In this document: positions 49,585 through 60,032 of the stretch, one piece after another | Layout of the letters: the number at the start of each line of letters is the position of its first letter | Position numbering within the stretch: the stretch's first letter is position 1 | Program-made: the position numbers and the translations under genes | Notes under the pieces: model-generated | The model's database searches: none | Seen by the model: only the letters and a program-made list of their open reading frames with translations | Told to the model about the DNA's origin: nothing | Assembly (NCBI GenBank): GCA_018645365.1 | Contig: JABGOP010000006.1 | Coordinates: 1 to 60,731 of the forward strand | Direction of reading: 5' to 3' | DNA: 60,731 nt | Source of the DNA: Candidatus Cloacimonadota bacterium | Lineage (GTDB): Bacteria > Cloacimonadota > Cloacimonadia > Cloacimonadales > TCS61

Positions 49585-50766
49585 TCAAGAAGATAGTCGA
49601 TATTTTTCATTGTCCAGAAGTTCTCTCAATATTTTGGATGGATTTTTTATTTTAGAAAGTAATATCATCGCAGTGATAATCATCGGTTTCCAGCTTGCCT
49701 GATTGTAGGTATCCCAAATGTTTTTTTCGAAAACATTGTTGCTGACTTCACCATATTTGCAACTTAATCCAGAAATATCAGCTGGAAGTGGGTGCATATA
49801 AAGCGCGTTATTTGTGAGTGCCATTTTTTTTGAATTACATTCCCAATCGATAAATTGAGCATTTTCCAAAAGGCAATCTTGCTCCAATTTTTGTAAACCA
49901 TTTTGGTCGTTAGCATGCAATAAATCTCGTCGTTTTTCCATTACTTTGAATGATGCCCAAGATTTTGGACAAACCACATCAGCATTTTTGAAAGCGTCAT
50001 TCATGTCATTTGAAATGCGGAAATTTCCGCCTGAATTTTTTGCGTTATTTTTGGAAAGTTCAATAACTTCTGGTAAAAGATCATAGCCTTTTGGGTGAGC
50101 TAAAACTACATCGGCTCCAAATCTAGTAAGTAGACCAATCATACCTTGTGCGACGGAAAGTGGTTTTCCATAACTCGGAGAATATGCCCAGCTCATTACG
50201 ATTTTCTTACCCTTAATATTTTCCAAATTTCCAAATCTATCTTTAATTTTTGCTAAATCACTCATACTTTGAGTCGGATGGTCGATGTCGGATTGCAAAT
50301 TTATCACAGTAGGTCGTTGATGCAAAATTTTATTTTCAAAACCAAATTGAACCGCATCTGCTACTTGTCGTTGATATTTATCGCCTTCACCAATGTACAA
50401 ATCATCGCGAATACCAATTACATCTGCCATAAATGAAATCATGTTTGCAGTTTCGCGAACTGTTTCGCCATGTGCAATTTGCGATTTATTTTCGTCTAAA
50501 TCCTGCACATCCAAACCGAGTGCATTACATGCAGATGCAAAACTAAAACGAGTTCTGGTGGAATTATCACGGAAAATTGAGACACCTAACCCGCTTTCGA
50601 AAATTTTAGTAACAATATTATTTTTGTGCATTTTGTTTAATATTTCTGCAACTAACAAAGTTGATTTTATTTCATCGACTGATTTTTCCCAAGTTAACAA
50701 AAAATCTTTCCCGAACATTTTCTGATTTAGTTGTTCTAACTCTTTTATTTTATTTTTTATATCCAT
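49585..50766 (-). CDS. ygeW: YgeW-type knotted carbamoyltransferase
   Basis: GVSIFRDNSTRTRFSFASACNALGLDVQDLDENKSQIAHGETVRETANMISFMADVIGIRDD...HPTQSMSDLAKIKDRFG; yge-type neighbours. Confidence 0.92.
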   Translation of the reverse strand: MDIKNKIKELEQLNQKMFGKDFLLTWEKSVDEIKSTLLVAEILNKMHKNNIVTKIFESGLGVSIFRDNSTRTRFSFASACNALGLDVQDLDENKSQIAHGETVRETANMISFMADVIGIRDDLYIGEGDKYQRQVADAVQFGFENKILHQRPTVINLQSDIDHPTQSMSDLAKIKDRFGNLENIKGKKIVMSWAYSPSYGKPLSVAQGMIGLLTRFGADVVLAHPKGYDLLPEVIELSKNNAKNSGGNFRISNDMNDAFKNADVVCPKSWASFKVMEKRRDLLHANDQNGLQKLEQDCLLENAQFIDWECNSKKMALTNNALYMHPLPADISGLSCKYGEVSNNVFEKNIWDTYNQASWKPMIITAMILLSKIKNPSKILRELLDNEKYRLSS

Positions 50767-50777
50767 TCGATATCTCC

Positions 50778-51986
50778 TTATTTATTGTTTAGTTGTGCTA
50801 CAAAAGCAGCATAAAATGCTGCTGCTGCACTCAAATCTGAAATGCGCGTCATTTCGTTTGGTGCGTGTGCTTGATTTTCATCACCAGGTCCCATGCCGAT
50901 ACACTTAATTTCAGCATGTTCGCCCATAATGAATACGCAATTTGTAGAAAATGTCCACTTGTCGATTTTCGGTTTTTTATTGAAAATATTATTGTATGAA
51001 ATTTCCGCATTTTTAAGCCATTTTGAATTTTTTTCTAATTTCCAAGTTGGAAAATATTTTTCAACAGGGTAAGATTTTCCAGTATATGCTTTTTCATTGT
51101 ATTGAAGCACTTTTATAGTTGCATTTGAAATTCTAGCTTTCCGACAACATTCTTCAATTTCCGAAAGAGCAGATACTTTTGTTTCACCAAAAGTTAATCT
51201 GCGGTCTATATGAATTCTAGCGAAATCAGCGACTGCACATTGGCTTGGCGAGTCAGACTCAAAAATAGTAGTTGTAATTGTTCCTTTTCCCAAAAAATCA
51301 TCGTGTTTTAAATGGTCGTTTAACTTCTCGATTTCCAATGCTATTCTTGCCATTTTATAGATGGCATTTTCACCGCGTTCTGGCGCAGAGCCGTGACAAG
51401 AAACACCTTTTACTTCGACACTTATCTCCATTCTACCACGATGACCGCGATAAATGTTTAGACTTGTTGGCTCGGTGCTAACTACTATTTCTGGACGAAT
51501 GTTATCTTCTGCAATTAGATGTTTCCACGCAATTCCGTCACAATCTTCTTCCATTACTGTGCCGGTAAATAAAATGGTAAAATCGTTGTTTAAGTCTAAT
51601 TCTTTAATGATTTTGGCAGCGTAAACCATCGATGCCATTCCACCCAGTTGGTCGGATGCACCGCGTCCCCAAACTTTACCATTTTTGATTATGCCAGCAT
51701 GTGGTGGAAAGTTCCAATTCTCCAAATTTCCAGGATAAACGGTGTCGATGTGGGCATCGAAGGCAATTATTTGTTTTCCGTTGCCGATTTTTCCAATAAT
51801 GCTACCCAGATCATCAATCCGAATTTTGTCAAATCCAATCTTTTCCATTTCGTTTTTAATGACTGCTACCATCTCTTTTTCTTTCATTGAAAAAGATGGT
51901 GTCTGAATCATTTTTGCCAAAAAATCAGCAGTTTCATTTTCGTATTTGAAAGATAATTTTCTGATTTGTTCATAAATGTTTTCCAT
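50778..51986 (-). CDS. ygeY: YgeY-family (selenium-metabolism-linked) M20-like hydrolase
   Basis: IIAFDAHIDTVYPGNLENWNFPPHAGIIKNGKVWGRGASDQLGGMASMVYAAKII...GTVMEEDCDGIAWKHL. Confidence 0.9.
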   Translation of the reverse strand: MENIYEQIRKLSFKYENETADFLAKMIQTPSFSMKEKEMVAVIKNEMEKIGFDKIRIDDLGSIIGKIGNGKQIIAFDAHIDTVYPGNLENWNFPPHAGIIKNGKVWGRGASDQLGGMASMVYAAKIIKELDLNNDFTILFTGTVMEEDCDGIAWKHLIAEDNIRPEIVVSTEPTSLNIYRGHRGRMEISVEVKGVSCHGSAPERGENAIYKMARIALEIEKLNDHLKHDDFLGKGTITTTIFESDSPSQCAVADFARIHIDRRLTFGETKVSALSEIEECCRKARISNATIKVLQYNEKAYTGKSYPVEKYFPTWKLEKNSKWLKNAEISYNNIFNKKPKIDKWTFSTNCVFIMGEHAEIKCIGMGPGDENQAHAPNEMTRISDLSAAAAFYAAFVAQLNNK

Positions 51987-54900
51987 CTATTCTCCTAAAA
52001 TTAAGTAATTGTAATTATTGAAAACTTGATTGATGAAAATTAGAATATTTTTGTCTTTTAAAGTAGCAATAATTTTTCCATTTTCATTTATATTTGCAGT
52101 GAACTCTCCATTGTTTGTGCGAATTTTTAGCGTATTTTTTTGGGTAAACACAAAGCCATTATTATCACTTTCCCCAAAATCTTTTTCGTTACCAAATAGG
52201 GTGAATTTATCTTTGTATGGTGCACCATCGAATGGACAAAAAGTTGTGCAATTTCCACACTCATTACACAAATAATCAAGATGTAAAATTTGATTTTTAT
52301 CTCTAAAATTATCGTCATAAATTTGAATATTAGCACGATTTGGGCAAACTTCCACACATTTATTGCAAATAAAATTACACTCTAAGCAGCGATTTGATTC
52401 ATTATTTTTTTTGCTAATTTTTTGTAGAACACCCTTTTTTTTTTCGATTTCGCTGAATTGTTTTTTATGGTCAAAATGGTAATTTTTTGTGTCAATTTTT
52501 GTTATTTGTTCTTTTTGAAAAATGCCATTCGCAATTTTTTGAGCATCAGCAATAGCTTTTACGACTGTTGATGCACCACGAAATGCATCACCACCGATAA
52601 AAACATTTTTTACAGCAGTTTCATTGAATTCGTTAACTTCAATTTTACCATCTATTTTGATGCCAAAATTTTTCAAAAATTCGGAATCAACCACTTCGCC
52701 GATAGCTGAAATGACAGAATCAACTGCAAAAACTTCAAATTCATCTTCAATCGGAATCGGCTTTTTTCGTCCGCTTTCATCTGTTTTTCCCAACTTCATT
52801 TTTTGACATTTCAAAATGCCATTTTTGAACGAAATGGGATCGAGTAATTGTTTGAATTCAATGCCATCTTGAAGAGCAAAATCTAATTCTTCTTTGTCGG
52901 CTGGCATTTCGCTAATCGTGCGACGGTAAACGATGTAAACACTATCAATGTTCTTAACTTTTTTGGCAGCCCGTGCTGCATCCATTGCACTGTTTCCACC
53001 ACCAATAATGGCTACATTTTTCCCCAAATTTATAATTGATTTTTTGAAATTCTTTAAAAATGTGATAGCATCGATAATTTTGTTTTGGTCTGTTTCGATG
53101 TTCAATATTCGCGACTTCCCAGTACCAATTGCCAAAATAACATATTTGAAATTTTGTGATTTCAATTCTTCGAGGTTCAAATTTTCGTTACAATTCATCT
53201 CAAATTTTGTGAAATTACGAATGAAATTCACATCATTTTCGATAGCAATTTTTGGAATACGGAATTCTGGAATTATATTGGTAACGGTTCCTCCAATTTT
53301 TTCTGCTTTATCAAAAATGGTTACATCAAATCCATTTTTTCCCAAAAAATAAGCAGAAGAAAGTCCAGCTGGCCCTGCACCAATTACAGCTATTTTCACA
53401 CCGTTTTTCACAGCCGTATTTTGGAAATTTTGGATGAATTTTTGATAGCCATTTTCGGCGGCAATTTTCTTCATTTCACGAATTAAAATTGGTTCTTCAT
53501 AGTCATTACGTACACATTTTATGGTGCAATTGTGGTCGCAAATATAGCCAGTTATAAAGGGAAGTGGATTTTTGGAGATAATTAGTTCAAATGCTTCTTT
53601 AAATCGTTTTTTGCCGACCAATCGGATGTACTCTGGAATATCTTGGTTTATCGGACAGCCAATCTTGCAAGGTGCGATGAAACAATCAAATAGCGGTAGT
53701 TGTTGTGAAATTTTCATCGGTTTTTCAGGTTTAATATCTTTGAAATAATCGCTATTTTCAAGAGCATCATTTGCCAATAAATTCAATTTATTTAAGCTGA
53801 TTGATTCGTTGTTTTGATGTAAATTTGTAAGTTTTTCCGCAATTTGTTTCAAACGCAAATATCCACCCGGTTTGAGTAAGTCAGTTGCCATTGTAATTGG
53901 CTGAATTCCGCATTCCAAAATCTTTTCGGTGTTGAAATAATTTGCACCACCAGAGTATGAAATTGGCAAATTTCCGCTAAATTCGGTAGATAATTTTTCC
54001 GCTAAATTGATGGTGAGTGGAAATAAAGCGCGACCACTCATGTACATTTCATCGGTCGGCAAATAACCCTTTTCATTTGCAACTGCGAGCGTGTTGGACA
54101 GTTTTACTCCAAATTTAACATCACATTTTTTGGCAAAATCTTGTAAATTGTGTAGCATCTGAACTGCCGAATCGTATTGCATATCGTGCGTAAAAGATTC
54201 CTCTTTTAGCTTAATATTTTTAAAACCTAATTTCAGAAAAGCATTTTTCACATATTCGTAACCGTGCAAAGTTGGGTTCAATTTTACGAAAGTGTGCAGT
54301 TTTTTTTCGTGCATTAAATATTTACAAATTATTTCCTGATCTTCTGGTGGACAGCCGTGCATTGTGGAAAGCGTAATTGAATTGGATATTTTTGATGAAA
54401 TGTTTTCGGTAAAAGATGTGTTTGAAATTTTGGGAATTTTTCCATTTTGAATTGCATTTTTCAACTCGTTTTTACATTTTTGGAAAAAACTATTTCCAGA
54501 AGCATCTTTTAGATTTTCGATAAATTTATCTATTTTCGGTGATTTTATTCCCTTCAAATCGTAACCGACACTCATGTTAAAAACAAATGTTGATTTTTTT
54601 GAAAGTCCAAAAATTTCATTGAGAATGTGCAATAAAAACCATGCTTTCACATATTCTTCATAAGCTTGTTGAACGGTTAATTCTGTTGACCATTCGGTGT
54701 TATATCCTTCGTCGGTCGCATCAATACAGGGTTTTTCGATTTCCAGTTTGTCTAAAATTTGAACTGTTTTTAACTCGAAAAATCTGCTTCCAGTCAAAAA
54801 TGCAGCAACGATATTTTGGGTGGACTGAGTATGTGGTCCGGCGGCAGGACCGATTGGAGTGGCACATTTTTCATCAAAAATTTCAAAGTGAGTTTTGTCA

Positions 54901-55013
54901 GATTTAAAGAATTTATTTTTAGGTATGCCAAAAATAGTTTGTTGATTTTTGTGTTCTGCTAAAATCCAATTTAGCAAGGTTTCGAATTTTATCGGTCGCA
55001 TGATGTCACTCAT
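51987..55013 (-). CDS. ygfK: YgfK-like putative selenate reductase / NAD(P)- and Fe-S-dependent oxidoreductase
   Basis: DHOD-like N-terminus SDIMRPIKFETLLNWILAEHKN...ATPIGPAAGPHTQ; central glutamate synthase-beta-like IAVIGAGPAGLSSAYFLGKNGFDVTIFDKAEKIGG; C-terminal ferredoxin CNECGNCTTFCPFDGAPYKDKF. Confidence 0.92.
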   Translation of the reverse strand: MSDIMRPIKFETLLNWILAEHKNQQTIFGIPKNKFFKSDKTHFEIFDEKCATPIGPAAGPHTQSTQNIVAAFLTGSRFFELKTVQILDKLEIEKPCIDATDEGYNTEWSTELTVQQAYEEYVKAWFLLHILNEIFGLSKKSTFVFNMSVGYDLKGIKSPKIDKFIENLKDASGNSFFQKCKNELKNAIQNGKIPKISNTSFTENISSKISNSITLSTMHGCPPEDQEIICKYLMHEKKLHTFVKLNPTLHGYEYVKNAFLKLGFKNIKLKEESFTHDMQYDSAVQMLHNLQDFAKKCDVKFGVKLSNTLAVANEKGYLPTDEMYMSGRALFPLTINLAEKLSTEFSGNLPISYSGGANYFNTEKILECGIQPITMATDLLKPGGYLRLKQIAEKLTNLHQNNESISLNKLNLLANDALENSDYFKDIKPEKPMKISQQLPLFDCFIAPCKIGCPINQDIPEYIRLVGKKRFKEAFELIISKNPLPFITGYICDHNCTIKCVRNDYEEPILIREMKKIAAENGYQKFIQNFQNTAVKNGVKIAVIGAGPAGLSSAYFLGKNGFDVTIFDKAEKIGGTVTNIIPEFRIPKIAIENDVNFIRNFTKFEMNCNENLNLEELKSQNFKYVILAIGTGKSRILNIETDQNKIIDAITFLKNFKKSIINLGKNVAIIGGGNSAMDAARAAKKVKNIDSVYIVYRRTISEMPADKEELDFALQDGIEFKQLLDPISFKNGILKCQKMKLGKTDESGRKKPIPIEDEFEVFAVDSVISAIGEVVDSEFLKNFGIKIDGKIEVNEFNETAVKNVFIGGDAFRGASTVVKAIADAQKIANGIFQKEQITKIDTKNYHFDHKKQFSEIEKKKGVLQKISKKNNESNRCLECNFICNKCVEVCPNRANIQIYDDNFRDKNQILHLDYLCNECGNCTTFCPFDGAPYKDKFTLFGNEKDFGESDNNGFVFTQKNTLKIRTNNGEFTANINENGKIIATLKDKNILIFINQVFNNYNYLILGE

Positions 55014-56318
55014 TTAATATCTCCCTTTATTTTTTGCAAACCTTGCGAACATTTTTTTGGAAATTTCAGTCGCATTTGCAAAATAATCTTCATAAATATT
55101 TTTTGTAATTTGATAGTTGTCCAATAAAATCTCATTATTTTTTATCACATATTGGCAGCGTGATTCGGAGACACCAAAAATCAGATGACCTAAAAATTGT
55201 TCAGTATTAAAAGGGGTCGTTGGCTCGTAATCAAAAATAGCAATGTCGGCGATTTCACCTTCAAAAATACCGATTTCTAAACCAAATGCATTTTTTAATT
55301 TATAATTATTTAGGAAAAGTGCTTCCATTTCAGGGTAACCAATATCGCAGTTTTTATTCAAATATTTTGTGAAAATCATAGAATTTTTGAGCGCTTTCAT
55401 CGTACTTGAATGCATTCCGTCGGTACCGACAGTTGTCTTGATTTTTGATGAGATAAATTGGGAAATATTGCCAATGTTGAGCCCGTTGTTCATGTTTGAA
55501 TCTACAGCTTGCACGATGAATACATCGCGATTTTGTAGGATAATTAAATCGTTTTTGGTCAAATTACTACAATGAATTAGTAGTGAATTTTTACGAAGCA
55601 ACCCAAAATTATCAAATCGTTCAATTAAGCTTTTCCCATATTTTTTTTGACACTGAATTGCGTCAAATTCATCTTCTGCAATGTGAACATGAATCGGAAA
55701 ATCTTCGGTAGTGTCGGCTATTTTCTGCAAACTTTTATCACTTAATGTGAAAGATGCATGTAACCCGATCATGCCTTGAATTTTTTTTCCTTTTTGCAGT
55801 TTTGCAAAACGAATATTTTCCAGCAATGATTCTTCAAAAAAAAGCTCACCGTTTCTGTCCGAAATTTCAAACGCAACAGTTCCGCTAACTCCGTAATTAT
55901 CAAATACTTCTGCTATATCTGAAAGAGCATTCTGCGTATAACCAGAAATATGATGGTCGAAAATAGTGGTAACGCCGTTTTCAATCGCGTTTTTCATCGC
56001 AATTGCCGTCGATAAAATCATGTCATCTTTGTTTAATGAATGATCGAGTGTCCACCATAAATTTTTCAAATTTCCCAAAAAATTTTGAAAAGGAACATCA
56101 CATGGCACACCTTTTGCAAGAGTGGAATAGATGTGGTGGTGTGCATTCGTTAAAGCTGGGAGAATGATTTTATTTGTGGCGTCAATGACACGGTCTGCTG
56201 TTTGATTTTTTTTTTGAAAAGTTATTTTTCCATTTACGATATAGACGTTTTTTTTCTCAATAATAATTTGATCGTTTTTGGGTAAAATAACATACCCATT
56301 TTGAATTTCATAATTCAT
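55014..56318 (-). CDS. ssnA: SsnA-like aminohydrolase (amidohydrolase superfamily)
   Basis: ILPALTNAHHHIYSTLAKGVPCDVPFQNFLGNLKNLWWTLDHSLNKDD...HVHIAEDEFD...TVGTDGMHSSTMKALKNSM; adjacent to ygfK. Confidence 0.9.
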   Translation of the reverse strand: MNYEIQNGYVILPKNDQIIIEKKNVYIVNGKITFQKKNQTADRVIDATNKIILPALTNAHHHIYSTLAKGVPCDVPFQNFLGNLKNLWWTLDHSLNKDDMILSTAIAMKNAIENGVTTIFDHHISGYTQNALSDIAEVFDNYGVSGTVAFEISDRNGELFFEESLLENIRFAKLQKGKKIQGMIGLHASFTLSDKSLQKIADTTEDFPIHVHIAEDEFDAIQCQKKYGKSLIERFDNFGLLRKNSLLIHCSNLTKNDLIILQNRDVFIVQAVDSNMNNGLNIGNISQFISSKIKTTVGTDGMHSSTMKALKNSMIFTKYLNKNCDIGYPEMEALFLNNYKLKNAFGLEIGIFEGEIADIAIFDYEPTTPFNTEQFLGHLIFGVSESRCQYVIKNNEILLDNYQITKNIYEDYFANATEISKKMFARFAKNKGRY

Positions 56319-56440
56319 AAAGATACTCCTATTTTTAATGTGTATGTGAAGCCTCGTTTAGAAATTCAAAGTAAGTTGCACCTTTCCGTTTAGTTCATTA
56401 AGCACGCAATTTTTTAAGGATGATGTGTCAAGTTAAAACA

Positions 56441-57364
56441 TTATTCTCTGTTTTCTCGGAAATATGCTAAACCCAAAGATTTCGGTAAATTCGAGCGTTT
56501 CCCTCTTAATGAAATGAATAGTAAAAACAGCAAAGTGAAAATGTATGGAATGCTTTTTAAAAGGATAATTGGAAACGCGATGTTAAATTTTTGTAGATTT
56601 AAACCAAGCTGGGTGAGACCACCGAAAAGATAGGCACCACCGTACGCGATGAGTGGATTCCAATTTGCGAAAATTACCAATGCAATCGTAATCCAACCGC
56701 GACCAGCTGTCATCCCTTCTACCCACAATTTGGAATAAGCCACCGAAAGATAGGCACCGCTAATACCGATGAGCATGCCGCCCACGATGGTGGCAATATA
56801 GCGAACTTTAATGACATGAATTCCCATGATTTCACTGGAAAGTGGTTCTTCGCCAGAACTTTTGAGAGCGAGTCCCCATTTAGTTTTTGCAAAAATAAAC
56901 CAGATAACAAAAGGTAAAACATAAGCAAAATAAACCAAAATGTTGTGTTTGAAAAGAATTTCGCCGACGATTGGGATTTTACTTAAAATGGGAATGAAAA
57001 TTGGTTGGATGGAAAATTTTAGTGTTTTGCCGACTAACCCAATTCCAAAAAATGCACTAATTCCAGTGCCAAACATTGTGAGGGCTAGTCCAGAAACTAC
57101 TTGATTTGCTCGAATTGTGATTGTCATAAAAGCATGAATTAATCCCATCAAGCCGCCGATAATTGCTGCTCCTAAAATTGCTAAAAATAAATTTCCAGTA
57201 TGATATGCTACAAAATAGCCGAAAAAAGCACCCATCAGCATCATACCTTCTACACCAAGATTCAAAATTCCAGATCGTTCTGTAATTATTTCACCGATGG
57301 TGGCATACAGGATAATCGTGCCACTTGCGATTGCTGTAAAAAGAATGGTTATTAGGTCTGACAT
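56441..57364 (-). CDS. BMP-type (nucleoside/purine) ABC transporter permease 2
   Basis: GTIILYATIGEIITERSGILNLGVEGMMLMGAFFGYFVAYHTGN typical of the nucleoside ABC permease family. Confidence 0.92.
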   Translation of the reverse strand: MSDLITILFTAIASGTIILYATIGEIITERSGILNLGVEGMMLMGAFFGYFVAYHTGNLFLAILGAAIIGGLMGLIHAFMTITIRANQVVSGLALTMFGTGISAFFGIGLVGKTLKFSIQPIFIPILSKIPIVGEILFKHNILVYFAYVLPFVIWFIFAKTKWGLALKSSGEEPLSSEIMGIHVIKVRYIATIVGGMLIGISGAYLSVAYSKLWVEGMTAGRGWITIALVIFANWNPLIAYGGAYLFGGLTQLGLNLQKFNIAFPIILLKSIPYIFTLLFLLFISLRGKRSNLPKSLGLAYFRENRE

Positions 57365-58422
57365 TACTTTCTCCTCAAAATTTGAACATTATAATTCTTG
57401 AATAATTCGCCACCTAAAATAGCAAAAAGAATCAAAGATTGAATAATAACACCAACCGCTGCCGGTAAATGCATCACGATTTGAAGTGAATCTACACCTT
57501 TCAATAAAATGCTCAAGAAAAAAGCAAAAAATACAATGACAAATGGGTTCGAACGCGCTAACCATGCTACGATAATGCCAGTATAGCCATAACCGTTTGA
57601 GATGTGTTGGTGCAGTTTGTATTCGATGCCACAAATTTGTCCAACGCCAGCTAAACCTGCAAGTGCGCCACTTATCAAGAAAACGAGAAACATCATTTTT
57701 TTGATTTCTATGCCAGCATATTTGGCGGCTTTCAAACTTGAACCAGTGAGGCGAAGTTTATATCCCATTCTCGTATGATAAATTATAATGTAAAGTAAAA
57801 TAACTAACAAAATTGCAATAATAAAACCAAAATGTACACGCCCAAAATTCAATCTTGGAAATTTTGCTTCAAGCGGAAATTCGGGAGTGTATGGGAAGTT
57901 ATCTTTTCCTTTCCAAGCCCCAAAAAGAAAATAATCGGCTATGTTGATAGCAACATAATTCAAAAGTAAAGTGGAAATAACTTCATTCATTTTAAATTTT
58001 ATTTTGAGTAAAGCTGGGATTGCCGCCCAAACTGCACCGCCAATCATTCCTAAAAGTACCATGATAGTGAGCATTAATGGGCGTGGTAAAACGGGTCCGT
58101 AAATAACGAATGCGGTTGCAAAAATGGCACCGAAAAAGAGCTGACCTTCTGCGCCGATATTCCAAATTTTGCTGTTCAATGCGATGGCTACGGATAAACC
58201 TGTGAAAATCAAAGGAATAGATTTTACCAAAGTTTCCGAAAAACCATAGCGTGACCCAAAAACAGAAGTCAGAATTTTCCAAAATGCCACGAATGGATTG
58301 GCACCATTTAGGGCGATAAAAATGCCAGAAAGTATTAGAGCGAAAGCAATTGCGTATAAATTTATAATGAGCTCTTGCTGTTTTGAAACGCGTTCTTTTT
58401 GTTCCAATTTGATTCTAAACAT
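57364..58422 (-). CDS. BMP-type (nucleoside/purine) ABC transporter permease 1
   Basis: IPLIFTGLSVAIALNSKIWNIGAEGQLFFGAIFATAFV...KIKFKMNEVISTLLLNYVAINIADYFLFGAWK. Confidence 0.92.
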   Translation of the reverse strand: MFRIKLEQKERVSKQQELIINLYAIAFALILSGIFIALNGANPFVAFWKILTSVFGSRYGFSETLVKSIPLIFTGLSVAIALNSKIWNIGAEGQLFFGAIFATAFVIYGPVLPRPLMLTIMVLLGMIGGAVWAAIPALLKIKFKMNEVISTLLLNYVAINIADYFLFGAWKGKDNFPYTPEFPLEAKFPRLNFGRVHFGFIIAILLVILLYIIIYHTRMGYKLRLTGSSLKAAKYAGIEIKKMMFLVFLISGALAGLAGVGQICGIEYKLHQHISNGYGYTGIIVAWLARSNPFVIVFFAFFLSILLKGVDSLQIVMHLPAAVGVIIQSLILFAILGGELFKNYNVQILRRK

Positions 58423-58430
58423 CTTTGCTC

Positions 58431-59957
58431 CTAATTTTCCAAGTTTTCGATTTCTTGACCGCTCATCATCAAACCAATTTGTTCGAGAGAGTAGTCACCA
58501 TTATTGAAAAGTCCGGTAAATTTACCTTCACACATCACGGCAATGCGGTCTGAAAGTCCAAAAATCTCATCAAAATCGCCCGAAATTAGAATAATCGCTT
58601 TGCCTTTATTTCGTAAATTTAAAATTGAATTTCGCACAAACTCGGTTGCCCCTACATCTAATCCGCGTGTAGGATAAACGCAAATGTATAAATCACAATC
58701 GCGTTCGATTTCGCGTCCGATAATTAATTTTTGTAGGTTTCCACCCGAAAGTAAGAGTGCTGGCAAGTTGATTCCAGGCATCATAATGTCATATTTTTGA
58801 ATGATTTTTTCGGCGTATTTTTTTAATTTTACATTATTTAAGAGGAGTCCTTTTTTGAATTTTGGCAGTCGGTAAACTTTCATAATTAAATTTTCCCAAA
58901 CTGAACGATTACCTGCCACGCCAACATTTATACGGTCTCCCGGAATGTAGCTGATGCCTTCGTCAATTCTCTTTTTGGGTGAATGTTGAGTGATATCTCT
59001 ATTTTTGAATTTGATGTTTCCACTTCCAACTTTTCTGTTTCCAGTGAGTGCATCCGCTAATTCAATTTGCCCGTTTCCAGTAACGCCAGCAATACTTAAA
59101 ATTTCGCCACCTGCTACATTGAACGATAAATTTTTCACCGCCAAGACGCCATTATTGGAATTTACAAAAAGATTTTCAATTTTCAGGATTTCAGGTATTT
59201 TTTTTGTTTTAGGTAAATTAAAAGTAGTGTTATGTTCTTTTCCAACCATCATTCTGGCAAGTTCATTTGGGGTAGTTTCTTCTTTGTTTACGGTTGCTAT
59301 TTTTTCACCCTTTCGTAGAACTGTGATGGAGTTTGCCACTTGGAAAACTTCCGACATTTTGTGTGTAATGAAGATGATTCCCTTTCCTGAATTGGCAATA
59401 TTTCTTAAAATTTGCATTAAATTATCAGCTTCTTGTTTGGTAAGAACGGTAGTCGGTTCGTCCACGATGAGTACATCAACTTCGCGTACGAGCATTTTGA
59501 GAATTTCCACTTTTTGACGAATACCAATCGGTAATTCATCGACGATTGCATCAAGATTAATGTGGAAATCGAATTGTTTCATATATTTTTGAATTAATAT
59601 TTTTTCGACAGCCACATTGATGATAAATTTGTTTTTGGGATGTCCTAAAATGAGATTTTCAAAAACAGTTAAATTTCCCACCAAGCTGAATCTTTGGTGT
59701 ACCATTCCGATTCCCATTGAAAGTGCATCACCAGGAAAATTTAACACCATTTTTTTGCCTTTGAAAAAAGTGTCGCCTTCATCTGGAAAATAGACGCCAG
59801 TTAGCATGTTCATTAAAGTGGTTTTGCCAGCTCCATTTTCACCTAAAAGTGCTTGAATCTCTCCTTTTCTAAGAGTAAAATTTATTTTATTGTTTACTTT
59901 AATCCCAAAAAAAGACTTGGAAATATTGCGCATTTCTACTAGGAATTCACCAATCAA
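58431..59957 (-). CDS. BMP-type ABC transporter ATPase (double ABC domain)
   Basis: LLGENGAGKTTLMNMLTGVYFPDEG...VDVLIVDEPTTVLTKQEADNLM...ISYIPGDRINVGVAGNRSVWENL...YPTRGLDVGATEFVRNSI. Confidence 0.94.
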   Translation of the reverse strand: MIGEFLVEMRNISKSFFGIKVNNKINFTLRKGEIQALLGENGAGKTTLMNMLTGVYFPDEGDTFFKGKKMVLNFPGDALSMGIGMVHQRFSLVGNLTVFENLILGHPKNKFIINVAVEKILIQKYMKQFDFHINLDAIVDELPIGIRQKVEILKMLVREVDVLIVDEPTTVLTKQEADNLMQILRNIANSGKGIIFITHKMSEVFQVANSITVLRKGEKIATVNKEETTPNELARMMVGKEHNTTFNLPKTKKIPEILKIENLFVNSNNGVLAVKNLSFNVAGGEILSIAGVTGNGQIELADALTGNRKVGSGNIKFKNRDITQHSPKKRIDEGISYIPGDRINVGVAGNRSVWENLIMKVYRLPKFKKGLLLNNVKLKKYAEKIIQKYDIMMPGINLPALLLSGGNLQKLIIGREIERDCDLYICVYPTRGLDVGATEFVRNSILNLRNKGKAIILISGDFDEIFGLSDRIAVMCEGKFTGLFNNGDYSLEQIGLMMSGQEIENLEN

Positions 59958-59985
59958 GTTGGCTCCTTTTGTGAAATTATTTTGA

Positions 59986-60020
59986 ACAAAAAAGCGAGAC
60001 CAGTATTAGCCGATCTCGCT
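59986..60020 (-). terminator. Intrinsic terminator/attenuator after the BMP binding-protein gene
   Basis: Minus strand AGCGAGA-TC...GG-TCTCGCT followed by TTTTTTGTT. Confidence 0.8.
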
Positions 60021-60032
60021 GTAAAATAAAGC

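Noticed and set aside
58990-59517. 175-aa plus-strand ORF opposite the ABC ATPase
   Set aside because: Shadow ORF; Walker and signature motifs are on the minus strand.
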